Shown here: one piece after another, positions 11,650 through 24,000 of the stretch
Position numbering within the stretch: position 1 is the first letter of the stretch
Layout: each line of letters opens with the position of its first letter
Source of the DNA: Hirundichthys speculiger
Lineage: Eukaryota > Chordata > Actinopteri > Beloniformes > Exocoetidae
Direction of reading: 5' to 3'
Assembly: GCA_018398805.1 (NCBI GenBank)
Contig: JAGFBZ010000817.1
Span: 1,382,001-1,446,000, forward strand
Length of the DNA stretch: 64,000 bases
Program-made: the position numbers and the translations under genes
The notes under the pieces: generated by a model
Database searches by the model: none
Seen by the model: the letters and a program-made list of their open reading frames with translations, nothing else
Told to the model about the DNA's origin: nothing

Positions 11650-13440
11650 CATCCATTCTGCAGGAGAACAAAGAGAGAGGAGGAAGGCAGGAAGGAACAG
11701 ATGGGACAGGGGTCAGACCAAGGAAGGACAGGGCTGAAGGGCAAGGTTAACTGTACTGCACTTGAAGGAAACATGGATCCTGTGTCTGTGTCGCATTAAA
11801 CAAATGATGAACAAACAATACAATCATCTTTAGCTTCTCCAATATTTTTCGCGTATATTTTGTTAATTTTTTTCCTTTTATTTCTTTTCTTCATTTTTGC
11901 CAATGTCTTCTCTTCTTTTTTTTGGTAGCTTGTGTGCAACTGCCGTGTCACCATAAGTGGAGACAGGATGGCTGAGAGGAGTGATGAGGAGGTCGGCCCC
12001 GTTAAAATTCCAGCCTCCTAGTTTTACACACCGGAACCTCCGCTAGTGGAACCACACCTAAGATCTTACATGTATATTTGGAAATACCAATGCATTGATA
12101 ACAATGCAGCATTTTTTCCCATTAATTAAGAAATACTATTAAAAGTGCAGTTGCATTGAAGGCCTCCAGGCTGTCAATGTACTTTTCAAAATAACAAAAA
12201 CAAAACAAAACAAAAAACCTTGTGCACTTTTTGATACAGACACAGGGAAATCTTAAGCCTGCCCTCCCAGACACTGGAAAGGCCTTGAAGTCTTGTATTT
12301 TAAACAGACAACAAAGACAGCTCATCAGGAGCCATGGCAAACTGTTCCTGCTGTAGAAATGTTAATGTTGATTATTTACAACCTCTATTAAATGTTAAAT
12401 GGGATGCAACATTTAGACGTTGCTTATGCATTTGCAATAAAATAATTCCAAAGCATTATTATTTCAGCCTCCTGCCTCCTCAGTTTGAGATTATTATAAC
12501 ATTGCCATAAGAGGTATTGGATGTATTGTATCAGACATTATGATAAATACAAAATTACTGCACTGGACCAGCAGTTTAGGTATATGCCTAATTTTAGACA
12601 GAACAGAAGAAAACAGATTTAAAAAGTTATCATTAGTTCTGGTCTTGCCAATTCCATATCATCTTCATGCAAATAGAAAGCAATTGAAGGAGATAAAACT
12701 GGCTTGATTAAAAATGTCGCTCCCCTTTCCTTGTAAAGACCATTTTTTTCCCCCCAAGTAAACTGTCAGTACAGCAAGAAGAGATAATTTGGGAACACTT
12801 CTCTTGAGATAATGGGTATCCTTACTGAAAAAAAAAATAAATAAATCAAGTGTGCAGCTGTTGTGTAAAGCATGACCACAGTAGATGGAAATCCCACTTT
12901 TTCTACATGTTAAAGCTCACTGAACATTAGGGGTTAACATTAAAAAAAAAAGTCCAGTTTGTGATGATTGAATGCGATCTTGTCCTTCACACAAGGACAC
13001 CATCTCTACTGTCACTGTCGTTTGTCAGACGACAAGCTGCAACCCGAAACAAAACTTTATACCCCTCTGGTTTTAAGTTCTCTCAAAACAACATATTATG
13101 AAAAGGTTCAGAGTTGTTTACATATGGAAGCAGTTGGCTTGAGCTTTTCTAAAGCTCCATTTAATGCTCATATCCAGGCAGGTTGAGCAGGAGTAAAACA
13201 GAGCAAAGATGAGGAAGTTCAGAGCATTTCTTCTCTGAACTGTCATGGAGAAAGTCAGATCACTGGCACATAAAGGGGGAATGAAGTGCTGATGAAGAAA
13301 ATTCAGGAACCTTTGGAAATTGAGTACTACGTGTTAAACTAAGACATGGCTGCAGGAACATATTTTGGACTTCAACACTGTCAAGGTATCAGTAAAGTAA
13401 ATGGTACATCACATAGTCACTATATACAGGAAACATTTTA
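11650..13440. other. No gene recognised
   Basis: Non-coding sequence with A- and T-tracts. A short ATG ORF of 17 codons near 11967 (MAERSDEEVG...) resembles the first residues of some BED-hAT proteins, but it is too short to call. Confidence 0.4.
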
Positions 13441-14601
13441 GAGTTGGCGAGAGAGATATATGAGAACTGAGACATGTAATTGTGTGTGTGAGTCGTGAAT
13501 AAACGGCACAAGTTGGATCCGGTAAACTGAGTTGGCCATCAGTTTATTTAACATGGTGTCAGAAGTGCTCTAGGATAGAACACACTACATGGTGAAGTTT
13601 GAGCCTCCAGAAAACTTTAACATCGAGAAACCTGGAGAATAGCCGTCATGGAGACAGAGATTCGTGCGATTCAGGTCAGCCTCCAAACTAAGCCACGAGG
13701 ATGCAGACGTCCAGGTTAGCACGCTAATATATGCAATGGGTAACGAAGCCAAGAATATTTTCAAGACATTCACCTTCACCGAGGAAGAGGATGAAAATGA
13801 TTATGAAACAATTTTGGAGAAATTTGATGAGTATTTCATACCAAAATTAAACACCATTCATGAAAGGGCGTGCTTTTACCAAAGGCAACAGAAACCAGGG
13901 AAAATGGCGGAGACATTTATCCGAGCCCTACACGATCTGAGCGAGAGTTGCGAGTTTGGAGATAAGAAAAATTAACACATAAGAGACAGATCAGTCGTGG
14001 GAATACGGGATAAAGAACTGTCCAGAAAATTGTAGTTAACTTCGAACTTAACCCTTGAAATGGCAGTGCTTATGGTGAGGCAAACTGAAGAGGTGGCGCA
14101 GCAGATAACGCAGCAAGAGCAGCAGGCTCTGCTGAAGAAAGGAGGGAAACCGCGGGGAGAGAGGAGCCAAGGACGCAGCAGCACGGCTACCAAGCTGAAA
14201 ACAAGTGCAGTCGGTGCAGCCAAATGCCAGCTATGGATTCTGAATGCAGGTAGTGCGGGAAGAAGGAGTATTGGGAAAGAAAATGCTTTTCAAAAGCTGT
14301 GAGGGAAGTTAACCAGGGCAATGAACAGGATGAAAGCTTCTACCTCAGTGCAGTGAGTAAACAAAAACAAAGTAATGGAGAACAGATCCACATAGGGTAC
14401 ACGCCAGTGAGATTTAGAATAGATACGGGTGCTGATGTCACCGTAATGAACATGGAAACATTCACACCAACACTCAAAACACTCAAACCAGAAAGAAAGC
14501 TGGAGCCACACCAGGGCCCGTTACAGAGCCCAACACTGGACATTATGGGACAATTTACAGCTAGCACATTACACAAACAGAAGAAAGCACATTTTCAATA
14601 A
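13441..14601 (+). mobile_element. Ty3/Gypsy LTR retrotransposon, 5' part only
   Basis: The sequence gives the end of a 5' LTR with a polyadenylation signal at 13498-13503, then a primer-binding-site-like TGGTGTCAGAAGTG starting at 13554, then a broken gag and the start of pol. Sequence stops resembling the element after the protease at about 14601. Reverse transcriptase, RNase H, integrase and the 3' LTR are missing. The left LTR boundary is not resolved. The gag type resembles the K02A2.6-like Gypsy elements of fish. Confidence 0.75.
13589..14601 (+). pseudogene. Broken Gypsy gag with zinc knuckle and protease start
   Basis: Gag starts at the ATG at 13589 and carries a stop within 20 codons where a tryptophan is expected. 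Open segments follow at 13664-13975 (capsid-like, with 'KNIFKTFTF' and 'NTIHERACFYQRQQKPG') and 14060-14302. Around 14193-14280, in another frame, a CCHC-like zinc knuckle survives (CSRC, then CGKKEYWERKC) with an in-frame stop. The frame at 14299-14601 carries the retropepsin active site DTGAD. At least two stops and frame changes make it inactive. Gag would form virus-like particles and the protease would process them. Confidence 0.75.
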
Positions 14602-15812
14602 ATATACATAATAATAAACAATGCTATTGCATTCATGGAGATCTCTGCAGATTATAACCATGCCCTTCTCTCTGCTACACTTTCAACTTGCCTACAGTTT
14701 AAATTTGATTTAAAAATTTTTCCTGAATAATCATTCTCAATTTATACTGCAACTATGTAGTTTCATTTTGGGAGTTTAAAAAAAAGTGTCATTCAGTTCA
14801 AATCAAGTCGCTTTGCATTTGGACATACATTTATATAAAAAATAAGCAACATTGTGTTAAAAAGGAAATGGGATCAGTTTAAAAATAATGCATATATTCA
14901 GACCAAGCAATATACATCACTAAACAGCTGTCTCTTATTCATTTGAATTCATTATTCATTCATCAGATACTGAGGAATAAATAAGTTGGTGCTGCACCTA
15001 GTTATTATAAGCCAGATCAAGGAGGAGGAAATTTTCTACATGTTTGGCATTTACTTATTTAATAACAATCTGTCAGACTCCTGTGATCACCTTATGATAA
15101 ACCTGGATGTTTCTGTCCACTTACATAGCTGCAATAGTCAAGACACATCATTTCGAAAAGTGATACGTGCAGGTTATTGACCTAGTCAGACTGCCACCTT
15201 ATAAGCATCAGGGGGTTCATTTAGACATGACACTGACATGTTCAGTTTGGATTTTATTAATGGGAAAACAATGACTGAAGAGCTATAGTACAGAGAGCAA
15301 GGGAGCATAATACAGTATTTACTCGCCAGAAGTGTCCAGCTCTAATCTTTCCTGCTCCATAAGTTTGTAATGTTCATTTCTTGGATTTCATTCATCTACT
15401 TGTCATTTACGGGACTTCAGAGTCCAGATTTAAAGCATATTTACATCAGCTGCACTTTACAGCCCAACAAGCAACATTCATTCTTTACAATCAACTGAGT
15501 GAAGTTATAGCTGCATAGAGGATCAATACACAACAAATAATTAATTGTGAATAATGCAACATTTATCTAGCAAGTATCAGGATAAAAATATAAAGCTTCC
15601 AGAAAAAAAAAAAAAAAAGACTGTCAAATGAAGAGAGTCGGGTATACAAACTATACAAACCCACTCCTCACCAATCACACTTCGTTTATCTGGCCATAAG
15701 TGATGAAAGAACTAATTTAATCTAAACTCAGTGCAATTCATGGTTTAACAAAGCAGAGTGATAGAGTGATAAAGTAATGACAAACCAAGTCAGATAAGAA
15801 CTCATTGGCATA
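14602..15812. other. No gene recognised
   Basis: AT-rich non-coding sequence with a short poly-A run at 15603-15618. Confidence 0.5.
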
Positions 15813-16079
15813 CACAACCCAAATTCCAGAAAAGTTGAGACATCTTTTAAATTTGAATAAAAGAAAACTAAAAGATTTTTAAATCACAAACCAATATTTT
15901 ATTCACAACAGAACATAGATAACATCACAAATGTTTAAAATGAGAGGTTTTTACAGTTTTATGTACACCATCAGCCCATTTCAAATTTTAATCCTGCTGC
16001 AGGTGTCAAAATAGTTGGACAGGGGCATATTTACGTTGGTGGAGCATCTTCTCTTCTTTTAAAAACACTTCTGGACATC

Positions 16080-17480
16080 GAGGTTATGAGTTTCTGGAGT
16101 TTTGGTGTTGGAATTTGGTCCCATTCTTGCCTGATACAGGTTTACAGCTGCTGAAGAGTTCATGGTCATCTTTGACGTATTTTTCGTTTAATAATCCACC
16201 AAATGTTCTCTATATGTGAAAGATCTGGACTGCAGGTGGGTCAATTCAGCACCCAGACTCCTCTCCAACAAAGCTATGCATCCCTGAAATAGACATCTGG
16301 GAAGCACATGTTGCTCTTAAACCTTTACATACCTTTCAGCATTCATAGTTCTTTCCAAAACATGCAAACTTCCCGTACCGTGTGCACTTATACAGCCCCA
16401 TACCATCAGAGATGCTTTTGAAGTGAACGCTGCTAACACGCTGGAAGGTCTCCCTCCTCTTTAGCCCAGAGGACACGGCGTCTGTGATTACCAACAAGAA
16501 TGTCAAATTTGGACTCATCTGATCATAGAACACTTTCCCACTTTGAAACAGTCCATTTTAAATGAGTCTTGGCCTGCAGGACACGATGGTGCTTCTGGAC
16601 CATGTTCAAATATGGCTTCCTTTTTACATGATGGAGCTTTAGTTGGAATCTGCAGATGGCAAGGTGGATTGTGTTTACTGGAAGTATTCCTGGGCCCATT
16701 TAGTAATGTCATTGACACAGTCGTACTGATGAGTGATGCAGTGTCATCTGAAGACCATGGACATTTGGTGTAATATTAAAAACTGTATTTTGGGGCCTTT
16801 GTATAATGTTGGTTCATAAGTCCATGACTTATGCTTTAGATTCTGGTCTGTTGAAGGTCACAGTTTCTGTTATTGTTCTGGCTCCACCAAGTCTGCTAAG
16901 TTTTGACACGTAGCCGTCTAGAGAACTTATCCAAGGTCCTAATGTTTTCATGTAATGTTTAAAGACGGCTAATTCCTACTGACAACTGGTCATTCTGAAT
17001 CATCCTGCATTCTGTGATGTGAGTTAATGACCTCTCGATTTTGTATACAAACTGGAGATTAAACCCACTTTGCACCCTCTGTCGTGGTCAGTACATTGTT
17101 TAACTGCCTACTGACTTCCTCACCTAGAACACATTATAGTGTATATACTTATAAAAAAGATATACCCAAATTTCGAGATTACATTCGGTAAAGGTCTTCA
17201 GCTTTGTCCCTGACACACACAAATGTCTCCAGTTTCTCTGGATCTTCCGATGTTCTGCACAGTAGATGAGATTTGCAGTCGTTGCAATTTGACATTGAGA
17301 AACATTGTCTTTAAAGTAATATTTTTAAGTACAGTATAAAGATACCGCCACCCATCTTTACTTTTGAGGGACTCTGCCTCTCTAAGACATCCGTTTTATC
17401 GCTAATCATGTTACAGACCCGATATCAATTAACTTCATGAGTTGCTAAACATTCTCCCAGCTGAATCTATTAAAAATGTC
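16080..17480 (-). pseudogene. Decayed Tc1 transposase
   Basis: Minus-strand fragments in several frames match a DDE transposase of the fish Tc1 group that I recall: a patch equivalent to 'SDESKFDILVGNH' lies near 16490-16530, followed by sequence for the 'RRVLWAKEE' and 'GCI.AYGMG' region at lower coordinates. Frameshifts, stops and the insertion at 16770-17180 abolish function. The protein would have cut and pasted the element at TA sites. Confidence 0.6.
16770..17180. mobile_element. Insertion nested inside the Tc1 element
   Basis: Transposase-like sequence stops at ACATTTGGT (16761-16769) and resumes after ACATTCGGT (17181-17189). These 9-bp direct repeats with one mismatch look like a target duplication. 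The inserted 411 bp has no recognised ends, no A-tail and no ORF. Class unknown; a duplication of 8-9 bp would fit a hAT-like or other DNA element. Confidence 0.5.
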
Positions 17481-18394
17481 TTGCTTTTTTAGCCATTTGT
17501 TTACCTGTGCCTTCTTTTGTAAAACATGTAGCAGAAATCAAATTTGAAATTAGCTCATTTAGTGAATAAAAACTATGTAAAATTTCCCAGTTTAAACATT
17601 TGTTATGTTATCTATGTTCTGTTGTGAATAAAATATTGGCTCATGTGATTTGAATTCTTTTTAGTTTTCATTTTATTCAAATTTAAAGACATCCCAGTTT
17701 TTCCTGAATTCAGGTTGTGTAGTAGAGAAAAAAATCCCCAGCAGTGGTGAAGGTTTGGTTTTGATTTAGAAATAGAGCCTGTAATGCAATCCTTTAAAAT
17801 ATAGCTCTAAATAAGGCTGCATCAAATTTTCATTAGCTAGTGCCCATGGCCTGTGAGCTCACTTTCACCAGATCACTGGGTGGCATTCAACCTCTGTACA
17901 CTGATTTGATCCCTAAGTTAATAAAATTCTAATTAAAGCTCCTGAGAGTATATAGCCCTTTCATTTTGTAACTCTCGCAAGTGACCACTATTAGCTTTGT
18001 ATTTGCTGGAACAAAAACACTCAGGAATTTCATTTTGTTTAATTTTTTTTCCTTACTGAGTCAACACCTCCAGTTGACAATAGATGGCTCATCAAAAGAG
18101 TCTGACAAGTGCTGGGCTGAAAAACTGTAGAGGAGGAGGGTGGAACAACCAACACTGTATGCCTCAGAGAGAAAACTGAGACATCAGACCCCATAAAACA
18201 ATGATCTTCATGCTAGTCTTTTATGTTTGTTTGTGATGCTAAGGTTTATGGCTTGAACCACATTCCCAAACAGTCACTGATTACCTGTCACACGGATGCC
18301 GAAGTGGTCTGTAACAAAGACAACTGTTGATTGAATGTGCTACAAGAAGCAAAACAATTTTATGTAAGGCCCCACACTTCTGATATACTGTTGT

Positions 18395-18444
18395 AACAAG
18401 TGAATTTCCCCGGTGTGGGATTAAATCAAGTTCTATTCTATTCT
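18395..18444 (+). mobile_element. LINE 3' tail with (TTCTA)n
   Basis: The motif GTGAATTTCCCC(G)GTGTGGGAT followed by AAGTTCTATTCTATTCT is the usual 3' end of an L2/Rex1-like fish LINE, where a pentamer tail follows the stem-loop. Only the last 50 bp are present, as expected for 5' truncation. Confidence 0.6.
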
Positions 18445-19006
18445 ACACAAGCTTGATGCGAACTTCTAGCAAACGGGAGCTGTTTTTCACCGGAGCTTTG
18501 GCTAGCTCTGACAGTTTACAACGCAAGCTGTAGCGAACAGCAGTAACTTTGTTTTGCCGCAAAGTATGAAAACAATTGAAACCATAACTTACCAAAATCA
18601 ATCCACTGGTAAATGTAGGTAGGCAATGTGAACATAAGCTCGTTTGCCTTGTCCCTGGCGTGGATATCACTAGGTCCTGCTTCTCGTCTCGCTTAGCAAT
18701 GTAACCTCCAAGTACTCCAAGTACACATAAATAAAGAATGTTTGTATGACTGGAATAATGGAACAATTTGGTGTATGATTGGTTCTGGGCAGGATTTACT
18801 GACTGTCCAAGTGTCATTTAAAGGGCCGATTTCTGAAGTGCTCAGTTTGCTTATTAGGGCAATTACATGATAATTAAAAGAAAAAAAAATCTCCCGACTC
18901 CGACCCCCCCCCAAAAAAGAAAAACTCATCGGATCTACACGATTCACGTAGGTCACCCTTTTTGACTTCAAAACGGCGAATTTCGCCAAAGGCATTTTCA
19001 TGCCTG
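18445..19006. repeat. 0.6-kb dispersed repeat, copy 1
   Basis: Near-identical over its whole length to 39082-39681. Shared landmarks in order: TTGATGCGAACTTCTAGC, CACCGGAGCTTTGGCTAG, CCACTGGTAAATGTAGGTAG, CTCCAAGTACACAT, GGATCTACACGATTCAC and TTTTTGACTTCAAAACGG, ending TTTTCATGCCTG. It has no inverted termini and no A-tail. Minus-strand ORFs at 18443-19016 are by-products. It is young, because the two copies remain easily alignable. Class not recognised. Confidence 0.85.
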
Positions 19007-19099
19007 ATGGAGACATTAGACCTAAGGAGTAGCTATGGAGTCACTTTGCAACTAACTTGCATTGCTAATCACAAAATTACGTGACAGCACACTTATTAA

Positions 19100-19560
19100 C
19101 TAGAACTGGAAACAGATCACATCTCACCCGTTCTAGCTTCATTACAGTGACTCCCTGTTAAATCTAGTGCTGAACAATAAAGCTCCAAAATATCTTACAG
19201 ACCTCGTAGTTCCATACAGTGCTAGTAGAACACTCCTCTCCCTAAAGACAAGGTTACTTGCTGTTCCAAGAGCCTGTACGTTCTGAAATGGTGGCAGATC
19301 CTTCAGCTATAAGGCTCCTTAATTAGGCTCCTCTTCCTGACTTTACTTTTTAATAAAGTTTTTAACTCTGTAGTCATCCCCTAGTTATTCTGCTATAGGC
19401 CTAGGCTGCTGGGGGGACTCCCATGATGCACTGAACATCTTCAATCTGTCTCTCATCCTGGATCATTTTAATAGCATTAACAGTCTCCATCTTCTGAAGT
19501 GTCTCTCCCTTCTCCTTTTGCAGGTTCTACCATGGTGTTGCTGTCTCCTGCTGTATCTTA
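19100..19560 (+). mobile_element. L2-like LINE 3' end
   Basis: After 19140 the plus strand keeps broken traces of the C-terminal RT region (a 'LxSLHxLPVK' patch). From 19398 it carries the 3'-UTR block TAGGCTGCTGGGGGGACTC followed by CCATGATGCACTGA, which recurs in fish L2 LINEs. Multiple stops make it inactive, and the 5' part is missing. Confidence 0.55.
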
Positions 19561-20574
19561 GAATTTCTAGTCAGAAACATAACTTGAAACAAATGTTAAT
19601 GCCCATTACATGTGACTACTTGTTAAAATGTTGACCATGACAACTTAAAACTGATTTAGCTTCTGCATAGCAGCTACGTACATAAGGCTACACATGGTTC
19701 CAATGATTACTCTGCAATTACACCGCCAACAGCAGTATGGGTTCTTTCTGTGGAGCTGTAGCTCGCAGTGCTGAGTTTCACTTTGTTTACTTCCTGTATC
19801 TAGCTCAGACATACCAACGGTGCAAACAAAGCATATTTTACGTGAGTTGGTGCTGATAAACGATGAGCATCTGGCCATTTTTACAAATATTGCAGCAAAC
19901 CATCATTGAACCCGAAATAAAAACAACAAAGAAGAAATAGCAGATGAAATTCGAAGAAGAACAAATCTACCAATCACCTCTTTTGCAGTCCACATCAACA
20001 CTACATGCAGTTATACTTTGTGGAGAGAGGTTGCACATTAGACTCAGTCAGACCTGTCCCTTTGACTTAGAACTGCAAATCAGCCTTGAACAGTGATAAC
20101 TATCACATATTTTAGTTTTATCGATCTCTATTGAGCCCATGTAACAAACTATTGATGAAGTTTTAAAACATAGGCATTGCACATTTTACAGCATTGTCCT
20201 AAAATATAAACTTATCTGACAGTCATTAAGAGAAGTGACTATCTGGCTTTAACACATGATCGTATGGAAAGAGAAAGACAAAGGCAAAGAGAAGACCATG
20301 GTAGAACACTAGGGCTTAAGCTGGGATCTGTTAAATACCTAAGGTGGCCCGTTTTTTTTTTTTTCTTTTTTAATAAAGGCAAAATGTCAATTCATCACTT
20401 GATAAAAGCTTGTCCAAATAGCATTGCATTGCTTGTTTGGGAGCCAACAAACAAGACAGCCCAACTTTTTATAAATTTTACTCCTATCCATTGTTTCTCA
20501 AAATGTGTGTTAAAAGCAATACATCCCCTGGCTGGCCGTGATGCATAGTGATATGCAAAAGTATAAGCTTACCT

Positions 20575-21090
20575 TCAGTTTGACGTTGACTCCTGTAGAG
20601 GCATCTGTTTCCATCAGGTATGATTCCTAAAGAGGTCTATTTGTAGAGGTAATCCGATAGTCTGCAGCAGTTTACTTTTAGATGCAGTAATATTTTGACA
20701 ATGTAGAGGAATGTCTTTTTTGCATCCAACTTCATATCAAACCATTTTCTCTTCACCTCTTGAAAACTGCATTAACTAACTCTTTCTAGGCCAGAACCTT
20801 GCTGGAATCTTAGATTCGTACCAACAGGGAAAAATGTAATCTTTTTTCTTCACTCCAGTGAAAATTACCTCTACTGCCACCTCTGAAAAATGTTTACTAA
20901 TCTCGTTTCCCTTTAAAAAAACAAACAAAAAAAAAAACACACCATGTCCACAGGCAGGCTTCAGGATGAGGATACATTGTTACATAGTAATCAACACCAC
21001 CTTATATGGTAATCCCTGGACGTGGATTTATGCTATTTAATGTTTTACACAGCATTCATGAATCCAGAGTAGGTTTTTAGTTGGGAGGTC
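20575..21090. repeat. Diverged dispersed repeat, copy 2
   Basis: Shares ordered blocks with 930-1480, notably GTCTGCAGCAG, TCAAACCATTTTC then CACCTCTT, CTTGCTGG, and CAGCATTCATGAATCCAGAG. Same orientation as copy 1. No coding content. Confidence 0.45.
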
Positions 21091-24000
21091 CTCAGCAGAC
21101 ATTAGACTTCAGAGTGTTTGCAGTGTGACTCAAGTCTTAGCTCATGCGCTTTACATGGCTTTTGTGATTTATCTTTTCTCTTTGGATGCCAAGACATTTA
21201 TCTTTCAGAAAGCTCTCTATCAAGTTTTCAGAAGCATTTACTGTCACTTAAAAGATGTCTGTACTGCGTTCTGATCTTCAGAGCCTCGTGTCTGGGCCTC
21301 TTTTCTGATGGATATTTCCCAGTTTTGTTGTAGAACATCAGAGCCCAATAGCAGGGCTAGAGACCTATTGTTTTCTTTCATCAATTAGGGAAAGACAGCT
21401 ATACCCCGACAGCCTCCTTTTGAACCTATTTTCTTTATCCTTTCAAATCACATTAACATGTTTGCCTTTACAATCAATCACAGCTGTATACTAATTACGT
21501 ATCTCAATGGATATTTGATCAACTGGGTTACTCTGATGATGTATTTTGATGTTGGCAGTGTATCCAGTGCAATCCAATATCTTATAGGAAAATGCATCTA
21601 AGCGAGTACGACTACGTATCACCACTAAGGACAGAAAGGTTTCAGCAGCAGATTGTCTGTCCCATCACTGTTCTATACTGCTCCCCGACTACACACAGTA
21701 CAGCTGGCACCTCAAGCATGGTCCTTAATCAGGGGCACAATGACGGGTTGATATTCTGGCTGTCCTCAGGCTCTGTCAATCCAGGTTCAAGGCTTTATGG
21801 TTCAGTTTGGCACTCCTAAACACAGACCCACATGCTGACTGGACTAACCCTTTTGTGTAAACCACTGTACATGAAGGATGGCTTTCTAGAAAAATGGGAG
21901 ACGCTTCAAGTAGCTGTTAAATGGACTTGAAGCAGAGCAGACTAGCATACAGCAGCACTGAGTGCTTTAGCATCGACAGTTGTAAGAAACTGCATATTTG
22001 TTTTGTTTCTTTTTTTGCAATTGATGCTTGCCAGGAGCCACGGCAATCCAAAAGCATCACAAAAGGAAACAGGCATACTTGCATCTTGACACCACATACG
22101 TGTATGCTTGCCCACTGGAGGGGGAAAAAAAAACTAACCTTATCAGCTGACCTTGATTCTTAATGATCTTTTAGAGTCAAACTTAAGTTTTGATTCATCC
22201 TTCTGTGGAAAACTCTCAGTCCTCATCTTTCATACCTCATTTTCACATTCATTTCGTAATCATGACAAACTGACAGCCATCAGAAAAAAAAGGCTTTACC
22301 TTCTTCCCATTACATTTCTCTGCTTTGTGAGCATCATTTATTCTAATTTTCAGTGTTAGGAAACCGTTTCTGAGCCTGAAGCTGCTGAGTAACAAGACAA
22401 GGTTTGAGAAGCCAGTGAAAAAGCTAAAGCTCAATCAAGGGCTGGAGTTGCTCAAACATTTGTACTTCATTTTGCACTCAGAGTTAATTTTGTTATGGGC
22501 CAGAATTGCATAAACCTGAAATTATGCTTTGATATTGCTTGCAATGGTGAAAGACTTTCCCAACCTTAGATTTTAAGACTTTGGAAGATCAGTTTCTTAT
22601 AGTCACTTTGATTATCAGGGACCAGACCTCTGAATGCTTTTCTTATCAGGTAAACTAGGTTTTGAAAGAGTTATTTTGCCAGCACTGGTGGGAATCTTGA
22701 TCAAAACTCATGAGTTGCAACCTATGCATTGGATAAACAAAAGATTTTACATATTGTACACAATGTACAGTTTTAAAAGACAGCTCCGGTGCAGATTGGA
22801 ACTCATGAGAAGTCCTTTTTTTCATTCTAAGAGACATCTCCCAGACACTCACTCTTCCTTTTTCAGTGGCAGCATAACGGTATAATTAAATGCAAAATCT
22901 CACTCAATATTCAAATCAAATCATCAAAAATCAAATTATGTGCATGTCAAGTGCACCTGTTTATTACATTAAAGTTTCAGCAGTAGTGCAACAAAAATTA
23001 CCTCTTTGAATAAGAGGTATTCATGCAGGCAGAGATGCAAAATCCTTGCAGGTCAATCCAAGGAGAGTCAGTGGGGAGTTGGGGAGGTGCAGCCTGTACA
23101 TAATGATTGGATCAGCAGGGCTTTGTGGGGGGTTAACACTTCCCAGCATGCACTTTGCTCCCCGGACACCATTCTTTTCTCCCTGCATACATAACTAATC
23201 AAGTGTCAGCAGGGCGCCTTGATGTCAGTGGCTCAGAGCCACAGCCAGACGAGCAGGTGGGGTGGAGTCAACGCCGAAAATCATGTTTTATTAACATTGT
23301 AGATACCAGAATATTTTAAAGTGAACTGCCATGATAATTTACCACGTGGCACTGATCATTGCATAAATAAGAACATAACTCTAAGTACTGTGTGTCATCA
23401 GAGTGCTGTGCAGGTAATGAGGGACTATTTGTTGTTGCAGGCAAAAATAAGAACGTTTACTTTCTTTTTTGCTTGTCATGAGTCATCCAGTAATACGTTT
23501 ATGGAAAGGTGCCTGGTGTTGGTATCACCATAAACTATATGTGCCATCCCAAAAACCCTCTTTCAGTACACTTTCCAACCAAGCTTTAAAAGAAAGTTCA
23601 CTTTTTAAGCTTGAAAATGTGGAAACGTGTGGACAAATTTGGCCCCTAATCAGTGCAATTCACATTATGGCTTCTACAAGAATCTGTTGGTCTGTTGGAG
23701 CTACAACCTGCACCGATGGTAAATTCTGTTCTAGTCCTCACAGTTTGCAAAAGAAGCAGGGAGGAAGCTTGATTCAAGGAGCCAATACGGCTGACAAAGG
23801 GCAACTGAATGCAACTTTGCAACACCTTTACAGCTCAGCATTACAGTGTTAACACAACCTCAGTGTTAAAGAACTGCACTCAACCCCTGTGAGTGAGATC
23901 AATGACAGCTCTGTGCACAAAGATTGTGTTATACAAGCTGAAACAGGATCGGATGGTTGCCTTTAGAGGGTGTACAGATATTAATGGCTTTCAGACTTGG

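Larger units (their letters stand above)
15813..17719 (-). mobile_element. Tc1-like transposon with long inverted repeats and nested insert
   Basis: The element is bounded by TA dinucleotides (15811-15812 and 17720-17721), the Tc1/mariner target duplication. Left end CACAACCCAAATTCCAGA and the complement of the right end (CACAACCTGAATTCAGGA) match, and the inverted repeats stay alignable for well over 100 bp. The interior (about 16080-17480) is a decayed transposase on the minus strand. A foreign segment of about 411 bp interrupts it at 16770-17180. Without that segment it would be about 1.5 kb, the normal Tc1 size. Confidence 0.85.
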
